Origin: an uncultured Clostridia bacterium
Lineage (GTDB): Bacteria; Bacillota; Clostridia; Oscillospirales; Ruminococcaceae
Assembly: GCA_947649285.1 (NCBI GenBank)
Contig: CANSRB010000008.1
Coordinates: 1-43,984, forward strand
Length of the DNA: 43,984 nt
Reading direction: 5' to 3'
Numbering within the stretch: the first letter of the stretch is position 1; the number at the start of each line of letters is the position of its first letter. Below are positions 15,795-23,937 of this stretch, piece by piece. Under the pieces are notes generated by a model that was given only the letters and a program-made list of their open reading frames with translations, did not search any database and was not told the origin of the DNA. The position numbers and the translations under genes were made by a program.

Positions 15795-16976
15795 ATGTTC
15801 CAGCCCCAGCCCATGCTTCTCCGTCTTTGCTCCTTAGCCCTGTTCCGCAGCCTGCTCGGAAAGCCCCCGCTGACGGAGCTGCGGCGTTTCTGCTCCGCCT
15901 CCTCCTTGGAAGAAAAAGTGGAAGCCTACGCCTCGTTTGCCGCTGCTGTCTATACGGCCGGCGGGAACCTTACCAGCGCACTCCGTACAGCTATATTGGA
16001 GGAAGAAAACGTCTATATGCTGACGCGGGCGCAAAAAAAGCCGGTTCCTGAAAGCTGGAACCGGGCGCTTGCCGCCGAATTGGCTATTCTGGAGGAGGTT
16101 TCCCAGCTCACGCCGGAACAGCTCCAAAGCGGGATAGACTACAGCGGGTACCTCCCAGAATGGGAAACAGAACCGGCCGCCCTGGCCCCGCTGTATGAGG
16201 AACGCATGACTGAAATCCCCCGCTATGGCTATGGGGTCTATGCCCGGCATCATGCGTTCCTTCTGAAAGAAGGAACGCTGGAACCGGTCCTCCATCCGGA
16301 CGAGATCCGTTTGGACGCCCTGAGCGGCTATGAACGGGAACGGGCGCAGGTCATCCGCAATACCGCCGCCCTGCTCCAGGCCAAGCCCGCGGCGAACATC
16401 CTGCTTTACGGCGATGCCGGAACCGGGAAATCTGCCACCGTCAAAGCCGTAGCGAATGCCTTCCACTCAGAAGGGCTGCGCTTGATCGAGCTGAAAAAAA
16501 ACCAGCTGCATCACATTCCAACCCTGATGGACTCCCTGAGCCGGAATCCTTTGAAATTTATCCTGTTTATAGATGATCTTTCTTTTTCCCGGGACGACGA
16601 CAATTTTTCCGCACTAAAGGCCGTACTGGAAGGATCGGTTTCCGCTAAAACCCGAAACCTGGCCATCTATGCAACCTCGAACCGGCGGCATCTGGTAAAG
16701 GAGTGCTTTTCCGACCGGCAGGGAGATGAGATCCACGCCGGCGATACTTTGCAAGAGCTGGTTTCCTTATCCGACCGGTTCGGCCTGACGGTAACGTTTA
16801 CCCGCCCGGCCAAGCAGGAATATCTTCGGATTGCCGCTGCGCTGGCTTTACAGCAAGGGCTGAAGCTTCCAGCCGCGGAACTGTCCGCCCGCGCTGACCA
16901 GTTTGCCCTGCACCGGGGCGGATACTCTCCCCGTACCGCCAAGCAGTTTGTGGAAAGTCTGCTCAGCCAATCCTAA
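15795..16976 (+). CDS. AAA+ ATPase, DUF815 type
   Basis: LLYGDAGTGKSATVKAVANAF (Walker A), LKFILFIDDLSF (Walker B), IYATSNRRHLVKECFSDR; ATG at 15795 with AAAGGAAGGA upstream. Confidence 0.9.
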   Translation: MFQPQPMLLRLCSLALFRSLLGKPPLTELRRFCSASSLEEKVEAYASFAAAVYTAGGNLTSALRTAILEEENVYMLTRAQKKPVPESWNRALAAELAILEEVSQLTPEQLQSGIDYSGYLPEWETEPAALAPLYEERMTEIPRYGYGVYARHHAFLLKEGTLEPVLHPDEIRLDALSGYERERAQVIRNTAALLQAKPAANILLYGDAGTGKSATVKAVANAFHSEGLRLIELKKNQLHHIPTLMDSLSRNPLKFILFIDDLSFSRDDDNFSALKAVLEGSVSAKTRNLAIYATSNRRHLVKECFSDRQGDEIHAGDTLQELVSLSDRFGLTVTFTRPAKQEYLRIAAALALQQGLKLPAAELSARADQFALHRGGYSPRTAKQFVESLLSQS

Positions 16977-17035
16977 TACTATTTGTTGATAAAAAGATTA
17001 AAATCTTGTTATCGCGGCGTGGTGCGCCGCCGGCC
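16976..17035 (+). repeat. Imperfect 60-bp direct repeat, copy 1
   Basis: ATACTATTTGTTGATAAAAAGATTAAAATCTTGTTATCGCGGCGTGGTGCGCCGCCGGCC; 51/60 identical to 17289-17348 by eye. Confidence 0.88.
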
Positions 17036-17065
17036 GCAGAAGCCGGTGAGCGGCACGAATGTCCT

Positions 17066-17176
17066 TCACCAGAAAAATTCCAGGCTTTTTTGAATGGCAA
17101 ACAGCTGGGAACAAAGCAGGAACAAAAAAATCCCACCCAAAACCACAGCCAATATACCCGCTTTTTTCCGTTTCAT
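17066..17176 (-). CDS. Putative 36-aa single-TM small protein
   Basis: ATG..TGA on minus strand: MKRKKAGILAVVLGGIFLFLLCSQLFAIQKSLEFFW; SD-like GGGAGGG upstream, inside a hairpin arm. Below the size cut-off of the ORF track. Confidence 0.4.
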   Translation of the reverse strand: MKRKKAGILAVVLGGIFLFLLCSQLFAIQKSLEFFW

Positions 17177-17225
17177 AAAAAACCGCCCTCCCTCTGTCAA
17201 GCAAACGAGGGACAGGCGGTTTTTT
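17177..17225. terminator. Bidirectional terminator-like hairpin between convergent DUF815 and tyrA
   Basis: AAAAAACCGCC...GGCGGTTTTTT (11 bp) with inner TCCCTC/GAGGGA. Confidence 0.75.
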
Positions 17226-17288
17226 CTTCAGGCAGGATTGGCAGACCCGCTCATTGGGATGGTACTGATTCTATATTTCTCGCTTTTC

Positions 17289-17348
17289 ATACTATTTCTT
17301 GATAAAAAGATTAAAATCTTTCTATCGTGTCGTGATACGCCGCCGCGC
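17289..17348 (+). repeat. Imperfect 60-bp direct repeat, copy 2
   Basis: ATACTATTTCTTGATAAAAAGATTAAAATCTTTCTATCGTGTCGTGATACGCCGCCGCGC. Confidence 0.88.
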
Positions 17349-17441
17349 CTGCAGCGCACCAAGAAAAGTATGAACAACATTCTTGGCGTCTGTGCCGCCG
17401 GGCCGCATTCTGCGACCCGATAAAACGATACAGTCGTTTTA

Positions 17442-18302
17442 TTAAGAATTCGTATCAAACATCCGGCGACGGGCAGTGGAAAGACGGAACCGTTCCTTCA
17501 AGCCCTCTTCATCCCCATCCGACAGGTTCTGCCGGATTTCCCCCAGCGCGGCGGAAAAGCGGTCGATCTCCGAAATCAGGATATCCCGGTTCGCGAAAAA
17601 AAGCTCGCTCCACAATTCTTCGTTGATTTTGGCAATCCGGGTAAGATCCCGGAAGGAATCCCCGGTATACTCCACCAAATGCGGATGATCGTTGGCGTTC
17701 ATCAAAGACACGGCGATTGCATGGGTCAGCTGGGAAAGATAGCCGATCATCTCGTCATGCTCTGCCGGGGAAAGCCGGCTGATCCGGCCAAAGCCCAGCC
17801 GCCGCCCCAGTTCCTCCGCGAAGCTGATTCCCGCCTCGGTGTTGCGTTCGGTCGGCGTGACGATGAAATTCGCCCCGCGGAAAATCGAGGGATCGCTGTT
17901 CCATATCCCGCTGACCTCACGGCCGGCCATTGGATGGGATCCGATCAGCTCCACATCCGGGCGGAGGGCAGACTGTACCCGCTCCAAAACCGCCCGTTTG
18001 ACCCCGCTGACATCCGTCAAGAAAATTCCCGGGCGGAAATATGCCTGGTTCGCCAGCATCCATTCCACCATCGCATTCGGATAAAGCCCGCAGATAATTC
18101 CATCCGCCTCCGCGATCAGGGCCGGATCACCCGGGTCTGTACTCCCGGCTTGAATCATGCCGGTTTCCAGCGCATAGGCGATCGTGTCGGAATCCCGATC
18201 CAGCCCGATCACCCGGAAGCCCTCCGCGCGAAGCCCCTGTGCATAGCTCCCGCCGATTAGCCCCAGCCCTACAATCAATAAGGTGTCCGTTTGAGGATTC
18301 AT
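17442..18302 (-). CDS. tyrA: Prephenate (arogenate) dehydrogenase
   Basis: MNPQTDTLLIVGLGLIGGSYAQGLRAEGF; DVSGVKRAV, IGSHPMAGRE, LSQLTHAIAVSLM; ATG overlaps the upstream stop (ATGA). Confidence 0.94.
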   Translation of the reverse strand: MNPQTDTLLIVGLGLIGGSYAQGLRAEGFRVIGLDRDSDTIAYALETGMIQAGSTDPGDPALIAEADGIICGLYPNAMVEWMLANQAYFRPGIFLTDVSGVKRAVLERVQSALRPDVELIGSHPMAGREVSGIWNSDPSIFRGANFIVTPTERNTEAGISFAEELGRRLGFGRISRLSPAEHDEMIGYLSQLTHAIAVSLMNANDHPHLVEYTGDSFRDLTRIAKINEELWSELFFANRDILISEIDRFSAALGEIRQNLSDGDEEGLKERFRLSTARRRMFDTNS

Positions 18303-19036
18303 CCCATCGCCTCCTTTTTCTCTGCACGCAAAACACGAACCTCCGCTTTTTCTTTCCGGCCTACCCGGTTGGATTCCAAGATTTTCTGCAAAGCCCGGTA
18401 AGCGGTTTCCGGATCCAGATCTTCCCCCTCCAACAGCGGGAGGGTCTGCTCCGGGAAATCGACATAGCAGGACGACAGCAGCCAGGCGGCTCCCATCTTC
18501 ACATAATAGCCCTCGTGACGGACAGACGCCGCTGTCCCCAGTACCCGGCCAATCCATTCCGGAGTCCGGTAATGGCTGTGCAGCAGAATCAGCCCGAACC
18601 TCAGGAAATATTCCTGCTCGGATGCCAGGTAGGGCTGAAGGAACTCCCAGACCTCCTCCCGGTGTTTCCGGACGATTTTCAGGCTGCTGCAAAAGCAGTC
18701 GTTGACCGCCCAGTTATCAATTTCGGGAATATACCGGGCGGTTTCCTCCAAAACCTCGGCCAGCCCCGCTTTGGCAAACCCAATCACGAAGCCGCGCAGC
18801 AGGATTTCCTCATAGCTTTCCCGTCCGGCGGCGCGCAGGAATTCCCGCCATCCGCCCCGGGCAATCCGTTTTGCAAGCTGCTGAAGCTGCGGGACCCGGA
18901 CGCCCAGCAGCTCATGCTTTAATCCCGGGATCAAGCGCCCTTGGAATTTCCGATAGCCTGGGTCGGCCATCCGGTGCAGCTCCTCCCGCAGCTCCGCGAT
19001 CGCCTCTTCGCCCCAGGTTTCCCGTTCCAGTTCCAT
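18299..19036 (-). CDS. AlkD-like DNA alkylation repair (HEAT-like repeat) protein
   Basis: GVRVPQLQQLAKRIARGGWREFLRA, YIPEIDNWAVNDCFCSSLKIVRKHREEVWEFL, YYVKMGAAWLLSSCYVDFPEQTLPLL. Confidence 0.88.
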   Translation of the reverse strand: MELERETWGEEAIAELREELHRMADPGYRKFQGRLIPGLKHELLGVRVPQLQQLAKRIARGGWREFLRAAGRESYEEILLRGFVIGFAKAGLAEVLEETARYIPEIDNWAVNDCFCSSLKIVRKHREEVWEFLQPYLASEQEYFLRFGLILLHSHYRTPEWIGRVLGTAASVRHEGYYVKMGAAWLLSSCYVDFPEQTLPLLEGEDLDPETAYRALQKILESNRVGRKEKAEVRVLRAEKKEAMG

Positions 19037-20299
19037 TTACAGGCCTCCCTTTTCCGGCATCAGCGAAGTGAAATCCTCCCAAAAGGCCGGATAGGATTTC
19101 GCCACGCATTCACTCCCGATGATGTTCACCGGCTGTTCTGCGCAAGCGGCAAATACAGCCAAACTCATCGCGATCCGGTGGTCGTTCTGCGCGCAGACTT
19201 CTGCGGGCGCAGTCAAGGGCTGCCGTCCGCGAATCCAAACCGTATCCGGATCTGAGGAAATATCCACCCCCAGCTTCCGGAGCTCGGACTCCATGGCGGC
19301 AATCCGGTCGGATTCCTTGATCCGGAGCCGTCCCGCATGGAGGATCCGGGTTTCTCCCTCGGCAAAAGCGCCCAGCACCATCAATACCGGCCCTAGATCG
19401 GGACAATCCGCTAAATCAATATCCTTTCCCTGCAAACGGCCCGGTTCAAAGAAAACCGTCCCGGCTTTTTCGGTAATTTTTGCGCCAAATTCCCGCAGGA
19501 TCGACAAAATCACCCGATCCCCCTGCACCGAATCCGACCGCAGCCCTGTGCAGGAAACTCCTCCCCGGACACTCCCCAGCACACCGAAAAAAGCCATCTG
19601 GGAATCGTCCCCCTCCACGGTATAATCCGCCGGACGGAAACGCTGTCCGCCTGGAATCTCCAGGGTCAGCGGGTCGGAAAACGCCGCCTGAACCCCGAAG
19701 TCCGCCAATATGCGGAGGGTCAACATCACATAGGAACGGCTCTCGAAGGGCGGCTGGATCCGGATCCGGCTGGGACTGTCCAAAAGAGGCAGGCTGAACA
19801 GCAGCCCGGTGATAAACTGGGAGCTGACATCCCCGCGAAGGCTCCATTCCCCTGCGGAAAGCCCGCCCTTCAAACGGATTTCCTGCGGGGTATGGAAGAA
19901 TTCCCCGCCCGAAAACAGAGATTCATACACAGACTGCGGACGCTCCAGCAACCGGCCCCGTCCGGTAAAACGGCATTCCGCACCCGTCAGCGCCGCCAAC
20001 GGGAGCAGAAAACGGAGGGTGGAACCGGACTCGCCGCAGTCAAATTCCAGCTTCCCATGCGGCCTGCTGAAAAGCGGCGCGCCCGTAATCTCCAAGCTGT
20101 CCGAAAATTCCGTCACCTCTGCGCCCAGGGTGCGGATCCCCGCAATTGTAGCGCGGATATCCTGAGAATACGCAACGTTCCGGATCCGGCTTTTTCCTTC
20201 CGCCAAGCCGGCGCAGAGAATGGCCCGGTGCGCCGCGCTTTTGGAAGGCGGGATCCGGACATTCCCCCGCGGGAAAAAAGGATGCAGAAGCTGATTCAT
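19037..20299 (-). CDS. aroA: 3-phosphoshikimate 1-carboxyvinyltransferase (EPSP synthase)
   Basis: IPPSKSAAHRAILCAGLAEGKS, LEFDCGESGSTLRFLLPLAAL, RIKESDRIAAMESELRKLG, DHRIAMSLAVFA. Confidence 0.97.
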   Translation of the reverse strand: MNQLLHPFFPRGNVRIPPSKSAAHRAILCAGLAEGKSRIRNVAYSQDIRATIAGIRTLGAEVTEFSDSLEITGAPLFSRPHGKLEFDCGESGSTLRFLLPLAALTGAECRFTGRGRLLERPQSVYESLFSGGEFFHTPQEIRLKGGLSAGEWSLRGDVSSQFITGLLFSLPLLDSPSRIRIQPPFESRSYVMLTLRILADFGVQAAFSDPLTLEIPGGQRFRPADYTVEGDDSQMAFFGVLGSVRGGVSCTGLRSDSVQGDRVILSILREFGAKITEKAGTVFFEPGRLQGKDIDLADCPDLGPVLMVLGAFAEGETRILHAGRLRIKESDRIAAMESELRKLGVDISSDPDTVWIRGRQPLTAPAEVCAQNDHRIAMSLAVFAACAEQPVNIIGSECVAKSYPAFWEDFTSLMPEKGGL

Positions 20300-20304
20300 C
20301 CCGC

Positions 20305-21321
20305 CTACATCCCCCGGCCGACGACCTTGGCAATCGCGCGGCCCTTTTCAATAACTTCCTGGAATCGCTCCGGCTTCAAAGACTGCGCACCATCCGACCA
20401 AGCGCATTCCGGACAGTCATGCACCTCCAGAATCAAACCGTCCGCCCCGGCTGCAATCGCGGCCAGCGACATGGACTCCACTAGCCGCCAATCGCCAGTC
20501 GCATGGGAAGGATCGATAATAATCGGCAGATGGGTTTTCTGCTTGATAATCGGGATGACGCTCAAGTCCAGGGTGTTCCGGGTATATTTTTCAAAGGTGC
20601 GGATGCCGCGTTCGCAAAGGATGACCTGATCGTTGCCGCCCGCCATGATATACTCCGCTGCCATGATCCATTCCTCAATGGTATTGGCCAGTCCGCGTTT
20701 GAGCAGGACCGGCTTCCGGATGGTTCCCAAGGCTTTGAGCAGATCAAAGTTCTGCATATTCCGCGCACCGACCTGGATCAAGTCCACATATTCATTAAAC
20801 TCTTCCAGCTTGTCAATGCTCATCATCTCGGATACAATGGGCAGGCCGAGCTGTTCCCGCGCTTCCGCCATCCATTGCAGCCCTGCCGTCCCCTGTCCCT
20901 GGAATGCGTAGGGGGAAGTCCGGGGCTTGTACGCGCCACCGCGCAACATATCTGCGCCAGCCTCTTTCACCGCCTTGGCAATGGTGAACAGCCCTTCCTT
21001 GCTCTCTACCGAACAGGGGCCGCCGATCACTACCAGATCCTCCTGTCCGCCGACCGGCACGCCAGCCACATGGATCACCGAATCCGCCGGGTGGAACAGC
21101 CGGTTCGCTTTTTTATAGGGAGCGGCAATCCGCTGGACATTATCTACATAGGGATTCGCAGCGATCAGCTTTTCGTCCAGTATGGTCGTATCCCCTACTA
21201 CACCGAATACGTTATAGTTGGCCCCTTCGATCACCGTAACAGAGAGGCCTTTCTTTTCAATCCCAGAAATCACGCGTTCTACTTCTTCGGGCGGGGCTTG
21301 TTTTTTCAATGTAATAATCAT
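20305..21321 (-). CDS. aroF: 3-deoxy-7-phosphoheptulonate synthase (class with N-terminal regulatory-like domain)
   Basis: VVIGGPCSVESKEG, MLRGGAYKPRTSPYAFQGQG, IIDPSHATGDWRLVESMSLAAIAAGADGLILEVH. Confidence 0.96.
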   Translation of the reverse strand: MIITLKKQAPPEEVERVISGIEKKGLSVTVIEGANYNVFGVVGDTTILDEKLIAANPYVDNVQRIAAPYKKANRLFHPADSVIHVAGVPVGGQEDLVVIGGPCSVESKEGLFTIAKAVKEAGADMLRGGAYKPRTSPYAFQGQGTAGLQWMAEAREQLGLPIVSEMMSIDKLEEFNEYVDLIQVGARNMQNFDLLKALGTIRKPVLLKRGLANTIEEWIMAAEYIMAGGNDQVILCERGIRTFEKYTRNTLDLSVIPIIKQKTHLPIIIDPSHATGDWRLVESMSLAAIAAGADGLILEVHDCPECAWSDGAQSLKPERFQEVIEKGRAIAKVVGRGM

Positions 21322-21410
21322 TTTTTCTCCTTCTTTCCCTAACCGGCCCAGCCAACAGACTGAATCCGTATCTTTTCCTTTGAAAAATTTCCTGTATTAT
21401 AGTCGGCACA

Positions 21411-21566
21411 CCCTCAAATCGATACCCGATTTGAGGGTCAGGCTTTGCCTGTCCGCGCATAAAATGCGCTGTGCGCCGTCTATGAAGCTCTACCGCATGG
21501 CCGCTTCGCGGCCCACTGCGGCATATCATGCCACAGTGTTGAAAAGAAGCATTGGCTTCTTTTCAA
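21411..21566. repeat. Train of consecutive hairpins between aroF and the aroE-aroK gene
   Basis: CCCTCAAATCG/CGATTTGAGGG; CAGGC-TTT-GCCTG; GCGCAT-AAA-ATGCGC; GGCCGC-TTC-GCGGCC; ACTGCGGCAT-ATC-ATGCCACAGT (one mismatch); TTGAAAAGAAGC-ATTG-GCTTCTTTTCAA. Confidence 0.85.
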
Positions 21567-22828
21567 GTGCGTTGACTATAGCTTTTCTCCTGCTTGCGGA
21601 AAGCCTCCAGCAGCCTTGTTAGTGCGGCGTCCTCCTCCCCGTCGTTACAGAGCCGGAAATCGGCCGCTGCCTGATAGAGCGGCGCGCGCGCCTGATACAA
21701 TGCCGCCAAATCCTCCCGGCTGCGGGCCAGCGGACGTCCATCCCCAGCCGACAGCAGGGAAACCGGCCGGTCATTATAACAAAGCCATCCGTTTTTCCGC
21801 AGATTTTCCACATTCTGCGGATCCAGTATGCAGCCGCCTCCGGTGGAAATAACGATCCCATTCCGGAGAGAGATTTCCTCCGTAGCCCGCCGCTCCCGCG
21901 CACGGAAACCGGTTTCCCCTTCCTGGGCGAAAATTTCCGGAATACTCTTTCCGACAAGGCGGACGATTTCTTCATCTAAATCCACCCACTCCCGGCCCAG
22001 AGCCGCCGCAGCACGGCTGCCCAGAGCCGTTTTCCCGGAAGCCGGCATCCCAATCAGCACCAGATTGGTTTTCTCCTGCAAAAGCCGGTGATACACCGCT
22101 TCCAGCTGGGATTCTGGAATCGTGCAGCCCAGGAATTGCTCCGCTGCAAACTTTGCCTGTGCCGTCAGCATTAAAAGCCCGCCTGCACAGGGGATCCCCC
22201 TCTTCTCCGCCTGCTGGAGCAGCCGGGTCCGCAGGGGGTTATAGATCACATCCAGCACCCCTTCCAGCCGGGGAAAGCCTTCCAGCTCCAGCGGGATCCC
22301 ATGGGTCTGCGGAAACATCCCCACCGGCGTGGTATTGACAATCAGTTGGGTATCCTCCGCCCGGATCGCCTGCTCATAGGAAAGCTGCCCTGCGGCTGGT
22401 TCCCGGCTGACCTGCCGGATTTCTGCCGCGCCCAACTCTTCCAAAACGGCATGGGCTGTCCGGCTGGTGCCGCCGCTCCCCAGAATCAGCGCCTTTTTCC
22501 CCTGGACCGGGATCCGGTTCGCCAGCAGGGTTTGCCTCATCCCGGCAAAATCCGTATTGCTCCCATACAGCCGCCCATCCCGGTTGACGATGGTATTCAC
22601 CGCCCCAATCGTCCGGGCGGAAGGATCGAGCTCGTCCAGATAAGGGATCACGGTCTGTTTATAGGGGATCGTCACGTTGACGCCGGCAAAATCCTTTTCC
22701 CGGAGGAACTGATCCAGCCCCTCCCGGCTCAGGGGGATCAGTTCATAGGGATAGCCGCCCAGCGCTTCATGGATAGGCTTGGAAAAGCTGTGGGAAAGCT
22801 TTTCCCCTAATAGTCCGTATCGTTTCAT
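21563..22828 (-). CDS. Fused shikimate dehydrogenase (AroE) - shikimate kinase (AroK)
   Basis: N-half: KRYGLLGEKLSHSFSKPIHEALGG, NVTIPYKQ, GAVNTIV, NTDFAGM, LGSGGTSRTA. C-half: LVLIGMPASGKTALGSRAAAALGREWVDLDEEIV, IPEIFAQEGETGFRARE, ISTGGGCI. Confidence 0.95.
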   Translation of the reverse strand: MKRYGLLGEKLSHSFSKPIHEALGGYPYELIPLSREGLDQFLREKDFAGVNVTIPYKQTVIPYLDELDPSARTIGAVNTIVNRDGRLYGSNTDFAGMRQTLLANRIPVQGKKALILGSGGTSRTAHAVLEELGAAEIRQVSREPAAGQLSYEQAIRAEDTQLIVNTTPVGMFPQTHGIPLELEGFPRLEGVLDVIYNPLRTRLLQQAEKRGIPCAGGLLMLTAQAKFAAEQFLGCTIPESQLEAVYHRLLQEKTNLVLIGMPASGKTALGSRAAAALGREWVDLDEEIVRLVGKSIPEIFAQEGETGFRARERRATEEISLRNGIVISTGGGCILDPQNVENLRKNGWLCYNDRPVSLLSAGDGRPLARSREDLAALYQARAPLYQAAADFRLCNDGEEDAALTRLLEAFRKQEKSYSQRT

Positions 22829-23937
22829 GGAGTTCCCTCCGTCATCCAGCGCGGCCCGAACCGCTCGGTCAGGAGATCCAGCAGTCCCAGCGCCGCCATG
22901 GAATCCACGACCACCCGCGCCCGGTGAATAATCGCCGGGTCATGCCGTCCCTGGATCTGAAGCCGGGCGTTTTCCCGCTTTTCGAGATCCACCGTATCCT
23001 GCGGCTGGTAAATCGAAGGCGTCGGCTTAACCGCAGTCCGGAACAAGACGGGCATCCCGTTGGTAATCCCGCCGTTCAGCCCCCCGTTGTGATTGGTTTG
23101 GGTCGTTACACGATCCTTTTCCAGCCGGAAGGGATCATTCGCCTGACTGCCCCGCAGGCCCGCGAAGCCGAATCCCAGCCCGAACTCCACGCCCTTCACG
23201 GCGGGGATGCTGAACAGCAGCTGGGAAAGCTTGCTCTCCACCGAGCAGAAAAACGGTTCGCCCACTCCGGCCGGCAGGGATACCACTGCGGTTTCCAGTA
23301 CACCGCCCAGAGAATCCCCTTCAGAAGCTGCTTCTTCGACAGCGCGGATCATCGATCCCTCTACGTCGGCATCCAGCGTCGGGAATCCATCCCCATTCAG
23401 CCGGTCAATCTGCTGTTCCAGTTCCGTTTCCTGGGAAGAAAATGCGGTATCCTTCCAATCCCCCAGACGCAGGATATGGGTGCCCACCCGGATCCCATGA
23501 GACTTCAGAATCTGGAGCGCGATCCCGCCTGCCGCTACGAGCGGGGCGGTCAGCCGCCCGGAAAAATGCCCGCCGCCCCGGTAGTCCTGAAAGCCGCCGT
23601 ATTTTTCAAAGGCGGTATAGTCTGCGTGGGAGGGTCGGGGAAGCCATTTGGCCGCTTCATAATCCCCGCTCCGGGTCTGCTGGTTTTCAATCAGCAGACA
23701 AAGGGGCGTACCCGTCGTATACCCGTTGAAAAACCCGCTGAGAAAGCGGACTTCGTCAGCCTCCCGCCGCGCCGTGGAAATGCGTCCTTTCGCGCGGCGC
23801 TTGTCCATTTGGCTTTGGATAAATTCCAAATCCAGCCGGATCCCAGGCGCCAGCCCGTTCAGCACAGCCCCCACCGCCGGGGAATGCGACTCCCCGAACA
23901 GGCAGATCTGGATCTGATCACCAAAAATACTTTTCAT
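22825..23937 (-). CDS. aroC: Chorismate synthase
   Basis: GESHSPAVGAVLNGLAPGIRLD, PRPSHADYTAFEKYGGFQDYRGGGHFSGRLTAPLVAAG. Confidence 0.97.
   Translation of the reverse strand: MKSIFGDQIQICLFGESHSPAVGAVLNGLAPGIRLDLEFIQSQMDKRRAKGRISTARREADEVRFLSGFFNGYTTGTPLCLLIENQQTRSGDYEAAKWLPRPSHADYTAFEKYGGFQDYRGGGHFSGRLTAPLVAAGGIALQILKSHGIRVGTHILRLGDWKDTAFSSQETELEQQIDRLNGDGFPTLDADVEGSMIRAVEEAASEGDSLGGVLETAVVSLPAGVGEPFFCSVESKLSQLLFSIPAVKGVEFGLGFGFAGLRGSQANDPFRLEKDRVTTQTNHNGGLNGGITNGMPVLFRTAVKPTPSIYQPQDTVDLEKRENARLQIQGRHDPAIIHRARVVVDSMAALGLLDLLTERFGPRWMTEGTP

Noticed and set aside
17442-18692. 416-aa version of the tyrA ORF
   Set aside because: The first ~130 residues overlap the alkD-like gene out of frame and lack TyrA homology; the true start is ATG at 18302.
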